DNA of 64,000 nucleotides, from positions 2,108,001 to 2,172,000 of the forward strand of contig OZ244982.1 in assembly GCA_965223115.1 (NCBI GenBank), given 5' to 3'. The notes beneath the pieces are model-generated. The model had not been told where the DNA came from and did not search any database. It saw nothing but the letters and a program-made list of their open reading frames with translations. Position numbers and translations under genes: made by a program. Below are positions 35,981-43,868 of this stretch, piece by piece. The stretch comes from CBDCUI01 sp965223115. Lineage in GTDB: Bacteria > Pseudomonadota > Gammaproteobacteria > UBA4575. Every line of letters begins with the position of its first letter. The stretch's first letter is position 1.

Positions 35981-36406
35981 ACTTTCCAATTCTTGAATTT
36001 GTTTTTCTAATTCTTTATCTGTTAAGTAACGTCTTTCACCAGTATTTTCATCCAATTCATACCAGATCACACGCTCTTGTGTTAAGCTCTTTAGATTATC
36101 TCGTAATATCAAACAGTGTTTTTTCTGTTTTGCTTGTTGTTCTCTTATATGCATTTTGTTTTTTTGGCGTTGTTCACGCTCAGACTGTAAGTAATTTAAG
36201 TACTTTTTTTGTTTGTTCAACCGTTGCTCAGCATCATTGGCAATATTTTGCTTAATATCAACCTTTTCAGCTGACTTGTTAATTTTTTTGTCACTATAGT
36301 GAATTTTTCCATCTGCATCTATCCATTTATAGACCTCAGCACTTGCAAGACTTGTAACAAAAAAAATGAATGCAGTAATCAGTGTTGATGCTGCAATGCG
36401 GCTCAT
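35957..36406 (-). CDS. DUF4124 domain-containing exported protein
   Basis: This 149-residue protein has a signal peptide (ending SLASA) followed directly by the DUF4124 motif EVYKWIDADGKIHYSDKK. A long charged coiled coil follows, with KQKKYLNYLQSEREQRQKNK and ELEKQIQELESKIKTNCS. The family is periplasmic and of unknown function. Its ATG overlaps the stop of gshA by 4 bp, so it is translated from the gshA message. Confidence 0.85.
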   Translation of the reverse strand: MSRIAASTLITAFIFFVTSLASAEVYKWIDADGKIHYSDKKINKSAEKVDIKQNIANDAEQRLNKQKKYLNYLQSEREQRQKNKMHIREQQAKQKKHCLILRDNLKSLTQERVIWYELDENTGERRYLTDKELEKQIQELESKIKTNCS

Positions 36407-38007
36407 GTAATTACAGCTTCTTTTGAATCTGAAAGCGTTTTAGAAAAATAGTCCTTCAAAAACTCATCGAAAGACATTTGATCAGAAGCTTCAATTTGTT
36501 GCTGTTTTTCTAATGATTCTAAAACTACAGTATTGAAAAAATTTAGATCATTACTACTTAATGATCCATCTAATAATTTGTTTTGATGAATCTCAGAATA
36601 TCTACTAGCCAGTTCAAAAAATGTTTCTTTATTAGCGCGCATTTCCTCTAACATCCTTGCAGACGGTGTTAACGAAACATCTTTCATTACTTCAATTTGT
36701 CTTTTTAAAGCTGCACTATAGTTTTTGTTCCCATTTTGAGAATCAAGAGTTTCGCAAATCCCTTGCATTTCATGCAAAACCTCTAATCCCCATTGCTTTA
36801 AAGGAATTTTATGGTCTCCATAAATTAACTTGAGTGATGGATCACGTCCATAATGAGCTGTATTGTTTTCATTGCTATCGATCGCACGCCTCTCTATACT
36901 ATCAATTTTTGGACTCTGATGTAAAAGACAAAAAATCATAAACGCTTCTAAAAAATAAAGCTGTGTTTCGCAGATTCCTAATGATTCAAACAAATTTAAA
37001 TCCAAAGACCTTAATTCGATATATTGCACACCTCTATTACTTAATGCATGCGTAGGTTTTTCATTATCTATTAGTGGCTGCTTGGGACGAACTGAGCTGT
37101 AATACTCATTTTCGATTTGCAGCATATTTGCATTGAGTTGACGATATTCACCAGATACTTTAACACCAATTTTTTTATACTCATCACATGGTGAATCAAT
37201 TGCATGTGTTAAACATTTCACATACGAATTTAAGCTGTCATAACAGGCTTTAATACCTGTTTCATTTTCCTTTTTATTAGTATAACCGATATCACCCATT
37301 CGCAATGTTGTTGCATACGGCAAGTAAAAAGTTTTGTCATCAAATTTTTCCAGTGTTCCAGGCTGACCTTTTAAAAATGTTTTACATATTGCTGGCGAGG
37401 TTCCAAATAAATAATAGATCAACCACCCATACCTTTGCAGATTACGAATTAATACAAAGTACTGCTCAGATATAAAGTCTTGCAATTGGTAATCATTAGC
37501 ATGGATTTCACTATAGTAGCGCCAAAAGGAATCTTGCATTGAATAATTAAAGTGTACTCCAGCAATAACCTGCATCATTTTTCCATAGCGATAACCCAAG
37601 CCCCGACGATATACTGTTTTCATCATGCCTAGATTTGAATTACCGTATTGAGCAATAGGAATACTTGCTTCCCCTGTAACAACACAAGGCATACTAGCGT
37701 TCCACAGTAATTCATTGTCCAACTTTGTATACACAAACTGATGAATTTTTCGCAAAAATTTGAGTGCCGCAATTACACCCTGCTGTGGTGGCGTTATAAG
37801 CTCTAATAAAGCCTCTGAATAATCCGTAGTAATATAAGGGTTAGTAAGTGCAGATCCCAATGATAACGGATGCTTTTGTTGAGATATTCTTCCTCCTTCA
37901 TCTACTCGCAATGACTCTTTCTCAAGACCAACAAAACCGCCAGCTAACAAGTGCTGTTGCTTATCTTGAATGATTTTAGATAGATTATTATGCAGTCGCT
38001 GGTACAT
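36403..38007 (-). CDS. gshA: Glutamate--cysteine ligase
   Basis: This 534-residue GshA of the gammaproteobacterial type joins glutamate and cysteine as the first step of glutathione synthesis. It has GGFVGLEKESLRV with the metal-binding glutamates, TDYSEALLELITPP, HFNYSMQDSFW, and YIELRSLDLNLFESLGI. The C-terminal LTPSARMLEEMR is also typical. Its stop overlaps the DUF4124 start. It is divergent from bpt, 145 bp away. Confidence 0.95.
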   Translation of the reverse strand: MYQRLHNNLSKIIQDKQQHLLAGGFVGLEKESLRVDEGGRISQQKHPLSLGSALTNPYITTDYSEALLELITPPQQGVIAALKFLRKIHQFVYTKLDNELLWNASMPCVVTGEASIPIAQYGNSNLGMMKTVYRRGLGYRYGKMMQVIAGVHFNYSMQDSFWRYYSEIHANDYQLQDFISEQYFVLIRNLQRYGWLIYYLFGTSPAICKTFLKGQPGTLEKFDDKTFYLPYATTLRMGDIGYTNKKENETGIKACYDSLNSYVKCLTHAIDSPCDEYKKIGVKVSGEYRQLNANMLQIENEYYSSVRPKQPLIDNEKPTHALSNRGVQYIELRSLDLNLFESLGICETQLYFLEAFMIFCLLHQSPKIDSIERRAIDSNENNTAHYGRDPSLKLIYGDHKIPLKQWGLEVLHEMQGICETLDSQNGNKNYSAALKRQIEVMKDVSLTPSARMLEEMRANKETFFELASRYSEIHQNKLLDGSLSSNDLNFFNTVVLESLEKQQQIEASDQMSFDEFLKDYFSKTLSDSKEAVIT

Positions 38008-38152
38008 TAATTTTCGGGTCAGTAAGTGGAATTAAATATGAGCGAATGGTAATAATCCTTGGCAAGGCATAAGTCTATTCTTTAAGTATACTTTACACAC
38101 TTTACTTAAGAACTATTTATAAGACCAATACTTTCACTTAAATAAAATATAG

Positions 38153-38839
38153 ATGGACTTTTATCTAACACCTGTGCATCCATGTGGCTATTTAGCTGAC
38201 CATTATAGTGTAAATATTTTTGCCGACCCTAATGCAAAAATATCAACGCATACCTATAGCCGATTAATTGATCATGGTTTTAGACGCAATGGTGTACACT
38301 TATACCGCCCACAATGTCCAAATTGCTCTGCCTGTGTACCAACTAGAATATGTGTGAATAATTTTAAAGCGAACCGCTCTCAGCTGCGTTGTTTACGTCT
38401 AAACACTGACATTAAAATTAAACACCAAGATAAAAATTATAATCAAGAACATTACAGACTATATAAACAATATGTACACCAACGCCATACTAACGGCCCG
38501 ATGGATGAATCAACAAAAGATGACTATAAAAACTTCATCCTAGGCTCATGGTCTGATACTAGATTTCTAGAATTTCATTTAAATGAAAAATTAATTTGTG
38601 TGGCAGTATACGATGCCCTGCCTCAAGGTATATCGGCTGTGTATACATTCTACGATACCAACTATAGCAAACGCGGACTTGGCACATTGGCAATACTTAA
38701 ACTTATTGAAGAGGCAGCAAATAAAAATTTGTCTTATGTATACCTTGGCTATTGGATCAATGCTTGCAATAAAATGAGCTATAAAAAGAATTTTAAACCA
38801 ATTGAAGGCTACATAAATAGAGTTTGGCAACTCTTATAA
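38153..38839 (+). CDS. bpt: Bpt: aspartate/glutamate leucyl-tRNA-protein transferase
   Basis: This 228-residue protein is an ATE1-like aminoacyl-tRNA-protein transferase of the bacterial Bpt group, which adds leucine to N-terminal Asp or Glu and marks proteins for ClpS/ClpAP. It has an N-terminal HPCGYL, CPNCSACVPTR with C55, C58 and C61, and the GNAT-like C-terminal part GLGTLAILKLIEEA and YLGYWINACNKMSYKKNFKPIE. Confidence 0.93.
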   Translation: MDFYLTPVHPCGYLADHYSVNIFADPNAKISTHTYSRLIDHGFRRNGVHLYRPQCPNCSACVPTRICVNNFKANRSQLRCLRLNTDIKIKHQDKNYNQEHYRLYKQYVHQRHTNGPMDESTKDDYKNFILGSWSDTRFLEFHLNEKLICVAVYDALPQGISAVYTFYDTNYSKRGLGTLAILKLIEEAANKNLSYVYLGYWINACNKMSYKKNFKPIEGYINRVWQLL

Positions 38840-38871
38840 ACTACTCTCGTTAAAATTTATACTTCAACGAC

Positions 38872-39420
38872 TTAGGCCAGTTCTTTATTAAGACGTTGCC
38901 AATCGAATGCTGGGCCTGGATCCGTCTTACGCTCAGGCGCAATATGCGAATGCCCAACAATATTCTCTTTCTTAATAGATGGATAAGCGATGCGCAATGC
39001 ATCAATTAAAGTCGTTATAACTGAATACTGATTATCTTCATAAGGAATATCATCAGCACCTTCCAGTTCAATACCTATTGAAAAATCATTACATTTTTCT
39101 CTACCATTATACTTTGATTTTCCCGCATGCCATGCACGACGGTTAAAAGGAACAAACTGAGTAACACTCCCATCACGCTGAATTAAAACATGTGCTGAAA
39201 CCTTTTGTTGCACAATGTCAACAAAATAAGGGTGAGCACTTGGATCAAGACGGTTAGTAAATAATTGCTTTATATATGGCCCGCCAAACTCATTGGGCGG
39301 TAAACTAATATTATGAATAATGATTAATGAAGGAAAGCAATCATTAGGTCTGTCATCCACATTTGGTGACGGCACATAATGCACGCCGGATATCAAATGA
39401 CTGGCAGGATCAATACGCAT
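38872..39420 (-). CDS. ampD: 1,6-anhydro-N-acetylmuramyl-L-alanine amidase AmpD
   Basis: This 182-residue cytoplasmic amidase has the zinc ligand His36 in IIHNISLPPNEFGG and HVLIQRDGSVTQFVPFNRRAWHAG. DFSIGIELEGADDIPY and GHSHIAPERKTDPGPAFDW (second His and Asp/Lys of the active site) complete the AmpD signature. It removes the peptide from anhydromuropeptides during cell-wall recycling and, where AmpR exists, lowers beta-lactamase induction. It converges with bpt, 32 bp apart. Confidence 0.94.
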   Translation of the reverse strand: MRIDPASHLISGVHYVPSPNVDDRPNDCFPSLIIIHNISLPPNEFGGPYIKQLFTNRLDPSAHPYFVDIVQQKVSAHVLIQRDGSVTQFVPFNRRAWHAGKSKYNGREKCNDFSIGIELEGADDIPYEDNQYSVITTLIDALRIAYPSIKKENIVGHSHIAPERKTDPGPAFDWQRLNKELA

Positions 39421-39763
39421 TTACTGTAAACAATTTGTAAGTTTTAAGATGAAACTAAGAATAATACTTTTATTGTGCAATGTCGCTGGGTTCGAGAATC
39501 TAGGAACTAGGAACTTTTGTTTCGGCAAAAGTTCCCAAAACCATTTGCGCTGAACATCACTTTTTCTTGCGATGCTCGGCCTTTTCGGTGGCTCACGAAC
39601 TCGCTGCGCTCATACATGCGTTCGCCTTTTTCCGAAAAGCCCTTGCGCTTCTCAGCGTGATGTAATGCGCGGGAAAGAGGAGTTGAGCTGGACTATAATG
39701 CATCAAAGCCATACCAGAAAAAATATCACAAAGGCACTTAAGTTCTAGTTATACTTTTTACAA
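39421..39763. repeat. Gene-free segment with nested inverted repeats, upstream of the GIY-YIG gene
   Basis: No supported gene lies here. A perfect hairpin GGAACTTTTG/CAAAAGTTCC is at 39510-39535. It is followed by an imperfect, larger dyad: GCGC...ACATCAC (39547-39560) faces GTGATGT...GCGC (39657-39670), and GGCCTTTTCGG (39578-39588) faces CCGAAAAGCC (39632-39641). This block is visibly more GC-rich than its surroundings, a sign of a repeat element or transferred DNA. Confidence 0.6.
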
Positions 39764-40491
39764 ATGAATAAAAAAGAAATTATTTCCGAAATTAGACGAA
39801 TTGCCACAGAGAATAATGGAATACCCCCTGGTGAAAGAGGCTTCAAAACTGAAACAGGGATTATAAAATCAGACTGGTTTCCAGGCTATTGGCTTCGCTG
39901 GAGCGAAGCCATTACGGAAGCTGGTTATGAACCTAATGTATTTAATAAAGCTTATAACGAAGAATTTATCATACAAAGTTATATTGAACTAATTCGAGAA
40001 CTTAAGCATTTTCCAATAGAAGGTGAGCTTAAAAGAAAACGACAACAAGACAAAAGTTTTCCAGGTTCTAAGGCTCTGTATACGTTTGGGAAAAAGCAAG
40101 AACGAATAAAAAAATTATCGACTATTGTAGTGGGAAAAATGAATTTGACGATATTCTATACTACTGTTCTTTAGCACAGGAAACTCAAACAGAAAACCAA
40201 CAAACACCTCAGTCAAATGAGAATAAAGTTGGTTATGTCTATCTTATACAACATGGCACACGTAAGGAATATAAAATTGGTAAAACATTCAATCCAATAC
40301 GCCGCGAGGGTGAGATAAGATTAGAGCTGCCCGAGAAAATAAAGCCCATCCACTACATAGAAACTGATGACCCCGCAGGTATAGAAGTTTACTGGCACAA
40401 ACGTTTTAAGTCTAAGCGAAAAGAGGGTGAGTGGTTTTCACTCACCAATGATGATATTCAAGCATTTAAAAAATGGCGAAAAATTTATTGA
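39764..40491 (+). CDS. GIY-YIG nuclease family protein, split by a frameshift at an A7 run
   Basis: The first frame starts MNKKEIISEIRRIATENNG and carries two copies of a homing-endonuclease-associated (HNH_repeat-like) motif, including WFPGYWLRWSEAITEAGYEPN. It ends at 40174 in unrelated residues. The -1 frame, entered at AT-A-AAA-AAA near 40107-40115, continues as IIDYCSGKNEFDDILYYC and then the GIY-YIG/T5orf172 domain: GYVYLIQHG, KEYKIGKTFNPIRREGE, and the nuclease C-terminus GIEVYWHKRF and GEWFSLTNDD, with stop at 40489-40491. Together they match the usual full-length architecture (about 242 residues). The gene is either truly frameshifted, mis-sequenced, or read by slippage. Confidence 0.8.
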
Positions 40492-40529
40492 ATAACTGTT
40501 TAGTTTAAATAGCTCTTATTAATTCCCAT

Positions 40530-40668
40530 CCAACTTGGTGCGCGGTATTGCAAGAAATGGCTGGCAAAAAGGATAGGGATATCCTTTTTAAGCGTGCTGT
40601 GCCTGGATGGCATCATCACGCTGGCCAACATTTCGCAATACCGTGAACGAACTCGAAGAGCAAGTTGG
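40530..40668. repeat. Foldable repeat element with four nested inverted repeats
   Basis: An outer 8-bp pair CCAACTTG/CAAGTTGG (40530-40537, 40661-40668) encloses a near-perfect pair of about 21 bp (40543-40565 with 40623-40643; CGGTATTGC at the outer ends). Inside are a perfect 10-bp hairpin AAAAAGGATA/TATCCTTTTT (40566-40589) and AGCGTG/CACGCT (40591-40596, 40617-40622). The cross-shaped fold resembles a MITE- or REP-like element. I do not recognise a named family. Confidence 0.65.
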
Positions 40669-40687
40669 TGGGATGTCCTTTCTTTTG

Positions 40688-40721
40688 GTTCATTTTCTTT
40701 GGACAAGCAAAGAAAATGAAC
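40688..40721. repeat. 14-bp perfect hairpin between the repeat element and groEL
   Basis: GTTCATTTTCTTTG (40688-40701) and CAAAGAAAATGAAC (40708-40721) are perfect inverted repeats around GACAAG. The motif family (CTTTCTTTTGG... hairpins) is commonly seen in gammaproteobacterial intergenic DNA. It might serve as a transcription stop for the GIY-YIG unit, but no long T tract follows. Confidence 0.5.
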
Positions 40722-40790
40722 AATTAATCTGGTGATTGTAATTTAATGAACTGAACGTTCACTTCTTGCCAAAAACAAAAATTAGCAATA

Positions 40791-40817
40791 AAAAGGCCTC
40801 GCAATGCGAGGCCTTTT
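40791..40817 (-). terminator. Rho-independent terminator of groES-groEL
   Basis: AAAAGGCCTCGC (40791-40802) and GCGAGGCCTTTT (40806-40817) form a perfect 12-bp stem with an AAT loop, 26 bp past the groEL stop. A- and T-runs on both sides mean it can act in both directions. Confidence 0.9.
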
Positions 40818-40842
40818 AACGTTAGGAAATGGGGAGAAATGA

Positions 40843-42489
40843 TTACATCATGCCGCCCATACCACCCATGCCACCCATATCAGGTGGTGCAGGATGTGCA
40901 TGCTCTTCTTCTCTAGGCAATTCAGCAACCATTGCTTGTGTAGTCACCATCAAACCTGCAACTGAAGCTGCGTTTTGCAATGCAGTACGAGCAACTTTAG
41001 TTGGATCCAAAATACCCATTTCGATCATGTCTCCAAACTCACCAGTAGCTGCGTTGTAACCATAGTTACCTTCATTATCATCTACTTGGGCTAGAATTAC
41101 TGAAGCCTCATCACCAGCATTGTTTACAATTTGACGTAAAGGTTCTTCCATCGCGCGTTTTGCGATACTGATTCCCATATCTTGCTCATGATTATCGCCT
41201 TTAAGATCATCAAGTGCCTTGCGTGCTCTTAATAAAGCTACTCCACCGCCTGGTACAACACCTTCTTCGACGGCAGCACGGGTTGCATGTAATGCATCTT
41301 CTACGCGTGCTTTCTTTTCTTTCATTTCGACTTCGGTCGCTGCACCGACTTTAATTACTGCAACACCACCAGCAAGTTTTGCCATGCGTTCTTGTAATTT
41401 CTCTTTATCGTAGTCTGAAGTAGCCTCTTCAATTTGAGCTTTGATTTGGTCTACACGTGCCTTAATGTCTGCAGCTTGTCCTGCACCATCAACAATTGTT
41501 GAATTTTCTTTGGAAACATTGATACGTTTCGCACTACCTAAATCATCAAGACTTGCCTTTTCAAGTGATAAACCCACTTCTTCAGAAATAACAGTACCAC
41601 CTGTTAACACAGCAATATCTTGTAACATGGCTTTGCGTCGATCACCGAAACCAGGTGCCTTCGCAGCACAAACCTTAACGATGCCACGAATGGTGTTTAC
41701 AACCAACGTTGCCAGGGCTTCACCTTCAACATCTTCTGCAATAATCATTAATGGTCGACCTGCTTTAGCAACACCTTCTAAGATAGGCAACAAATCACGA
41801 ATATTAGAGATCTTTTTATCATGTAATAGGATATAAGGATCCTCTAAATCTGCAGTCATATTATCTTGGTTATTAATGAAATAAGGGGATAAGTAACCAC
41901 GATCAAACTGCATACCTTCCACTACATCTAATTCGTTTTCTAATGCATTACCTTCCTCAACAGTAATTACACCTTCTTTACCCACTTTATCCATCGCTTC
42001 CGCAATGATATCACCAATAGATGTGTCTGAATTTGCAGAGATACTGCCAACTTGCGCAATCGCTTTGCTGTCTGAACATGGCTTAGAAAGATTTTGTAAG
42101 CTTTCTACTGCCGTAATTACAGCTTTATCGAGACCACGCTTGAGATCCATTGGGTTCATACCCGCAGCAACTGCCTTCATACCTTCTCGCACAATAGCTT
42201 GTGCTAGTACAGTAGCAGTAGTGGTACCATCGCCCGCAACATCAGAGGTTTGCGAGGCAACTTCCTTCACCATTTGCGCACCCATATTTTCAAACTTATC
42301 TTCAAGTTCTATTTCTTTTGCAACAGATACACCGTCTTTGGTTACAGTTGGCGCACCAAAAGATTTATCTAAAACAACATTGCGCCCCTTTGGACCCAAT
42401 GTCGCCTTTACTGCGTTAGCCAGAACGTTGACACCTTGTGCCATGCGTTGTCTGGCTTCTTCGCCAAAACGTACTTCTTTTGCACTCAT
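40843..42489 (-). CDS. groL: 60-kDa chaperonin GroEL
   Basis: This 548-residue chaperonin begins MSAKEVRFGEEARQRM. It has VAGDGTTTATVLAQAI for ATP binding and the C-terminal Gly-Met repeat tail (PPDMGGMGGMGGMM) that lines the folding chamber. It folds newly made proteins together with GroES. It is second in a groES-groEL operon (44-bp gap) controlled from a CIRCE-bearing promoter at 42892-42945. Confidence 0.98.
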   Translation of the reverse strand: MSAKEVRFGEEARQRMAQGVNVLANAVKATLGPKGRNVVLDKSFGAPTVTKDGVSVAKEIELEDKFENMGAQMVKEVASQTSDVAGDGTTTATVLAQAIVREGMKAVAAGMNPMDLKRGLDKAVITAVESLQNLSKPCSDSKAIAQVGSISANSDTSIGDIIAEAMDKVGKEGVITVEEGNALENELDVVEGMQFDRGYLSPYFINNQDNMTADLEDPYILLHDKKISNIRDLLPILEGVAKAGRPLMIIAEDVEGEALATLVVNTIRGIVKVCAAKAPGFGDRRKAMLQDIAVLTGGTVISEEVGLSLEKASLDDLGSAKRINVSKENSTIVDGAGQAADIKARVDQIKAQIEEATSDYDKEKLQERMAKLAGGVAVIKVGAATEVEMKEKKARVEDALHATRAAVEEGVVPGGGVALLRARKALDDLKGDNHEQDMGISIAKRAMEEPLRQIVNNAGDEASVILAQVDDNEGNYGYNAATGEFGDMIEMGILDPTKVARTALQNAASVAGLMVTTQAMVAELPREEEHAHPAPPDMGGMGGMGGMM

Positions 42490-42533
42490 GATTATTCCTT
42501 CCTAAATGCGTTATAACTTTTTAAATTAAGAGA

Positions 42534-42824
42534 CTAGCCTTCAATTACCGCCATGATGTCGTCTTCACGCATCACTAATAGCTCGTCTCCATCAACTTTT
42601 ACTTCGGTGCCAGAATATTTACCAAACAGCACTTTATCTCCAGCTTTTAAATCCAGCGCACGAATTTCGCCACTGTCAGTGATTTTGCCATTACCTACAG
42701 CAATAACTTCACCTTTGACTGGTTTTTCAGTGGCTGAATCAGGAATTACAATACCGCCAGGGCTAGTACGTTCTTCTTCCATACGCTTGACGACCACGCG
42801 GTCATGCAAAGGACGTATCTTCAT
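42534..42824 (-). CDS. groS: 10-kDa co-chaperonin GroES
   Basis: This 96-residue co-chaperonin begins MKIRPLHDRVVVKR. The mobile loop EEERTSPGGIVIPDSA is intact, with VLFGKYSGTEVKVDGDELLVM near the C-terminus. A strong Shine-Dalgarno (TAAGGAGGCG) precedes the ATG. It is the first gene of the heat-shock operon. Confidence 0.98.
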   Translation of the reverse strand: MKIRPLHDRVVVKRMEEERTSPGGIVIPDSATEKPVKGEVIAVGNGKITDSGEIRALDLKAGDKVLFGKYSGTEVKVDGDELLVMREDDIMAVIEG

Positions 42825-42891
42825 CAGGATCGCCTCCTTAATTAAGGTTAAATTAATAATTTTTAATAGTATATTTGAGGATGCTATTTTG

Positions 42892-42918
42892 TTAGCACTC
42901 TATCTTAATGAGTGCTAA
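42892..42918. promoter_or_regulatory. CIRCE operator (HrcA binding site) of groESL
   Basis: TTAGCACTC (42892-42900), a 9-bp spacer and GAGTGCTAA (42910-42918) match the CIRCE consensus without a mismatch. HrcA represses heat-shock operons through this element. It lies between the promoter -10 and the groES start, where the repressor blocks transcription. An hrcA gene is therefore expected elsewhere in the genome. Confidence 0.95.
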
Positions 42919-42945
42919 TCATACGAACGAGACTCATTAAGTCAA
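42918..42945 (-). promoter_or_regulatory. Sigma-70-type promoter of groESL
   Basis: On the minus strand TTGACT (42940-42945) and TATGAT (42918-42923) are spaced by 16 bp. The -10 abuts the CIRCE operator, as in known HrcA-controlled promoters. A sigma-32 promoter is not obvious. Confidence 0.75.
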
Positions 42946-42972
42946 GTATTTTCTAGATTTAGTCACTGCCCT

Positions 42973-43437
42973 TTAATCCTTATAGCGATGTGTGACCCTG
43001 CTTTCATATACATTACCTTGGGTCGATCCATCGCCCATGCCCTGAACATTGAGGTTAGAAATGGGATTAAAACGTGCAATCAACCATGTAACGAGACCCC
43101 TCCTAGTAAAAGGTATAAGGCAAATAAAGCCAATTACATCTGTAAAAAAACCAGGTGTAAGCAATAACGCTCCGCCTATTAGTAAGGCTACACCTTCCAA
43201 TATCTCAGCTGCAGGCATACGCCCCTTGGCCAAGGTATTATTAAACCGCATATAGGTCTGCAGACCTTGAGCTCGCAATAATGCTGCACCTAAAACAGCA
43301 GTAAGGATGACAAGGCCAATAGTAGGTAATACCCCTATGATTCCCCCTACTTTTATCAGTAGGTAGATCTCTATAATTGGCACAATCAAGAAAATGACCA
43401 TCAAGAGAGGAAATATTCTGATGCGAATCGGTGTCAT
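42973..43437 (-). CDS. fxsA: FxsA family cytoplasmic membrane protein
   Basis: This 154-residue membrane protein has the FxsA core: IFPLLMVIFLIVPIIEIYLLIKVG, GVLPTIGLVILTAVLGAALLRAQG and LIGGALLLTPGFFTDVIGFICLIPFTR. FxsA makes E. coli less sensitive to T7 exclusion by F. The C-terminus is a polar tail. It is upstream of groES on the same strand with the CIRCE promoter between them. Confidence 0.9.
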   Translation of the reverse strand: MTPIRIRIFPLLMVIFLIVPIIEIYLLIKVGGIIGVLPTIGLVILTAVLGAALLRAQGLQTYMRFNNTLAKGRMPAAEILEGVALLIGGALLLTPGFFTDVIGFICLIPFTRRGLVTWLIARFNPISNLNVQGMGDGSTQGNVYESRVTHRYKD

Positions 43438-43547
43438 GTTTAAGGCTCCTTAATATAATGACAATATGAGGGCAACGAGTTCAATCTTCAATACTACAAG
43501 GTCATTATTATTCCTATGCCTGGTATATCCACAAAGCCACAAAATCA

Positions 43548-43868
43548 ATGAATAAGCCCTTATTAGTACTAACCACTTTTCCCAATATCGACACCGCTCA
43601 GCAGGTCGCGAAGCAAATAGTACAGGCAAAACATGCAGCATGTGTAAACATCATTCCTCAGATACAGTCGATATATATGTGGCAGGGTAAAGAATGCAAT
43701 GAGTCAGAATGCCTGGCATTGATAAAAACCACAGAAAAAACATACTTGGATCTTGAAGCCCTTATACTAAGCCTACATCCTTACGAACTTCCTGAGATTA
43801 TTGCAACTCAAATTACTAATGGATCAAAAGATTATTTGACGTGGCTGAAAACGAGTACTGAAGCATGA
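43548..43868 (+). CDS. cutA: CutA divalent-cation tolerance protein
   Basis: This 106-residue trimeric CutA1 protein has TTFPNIDTAQQVAKQIVQAKHAACVNIIPQ, YMWQGKECNESECLALIKTT and LHPYELPEIIA, which are its copper-binding-protein signatures. Its role in metal tolerance is only indirect. The last 4 bp overlap the dsbD start, a common arrangement in gammaproteobacteria. Confidence 0.93.
   Translation: MNKPLLVLTTFPNIDTAQQVAKQIVQAKHAACVNIIPQIQSIYMWQGKECNESECLALIKTTEKTYLDLEALILSLHPYELPEIIATQITNGSKDYLTWLKTSTEA

Noticed and set aside
42005..42505. Long plus-strand frames antisense to groEL and groES
   Set aside because: These are shadow frames of strongly coding sequence with no start signals or protein family features.
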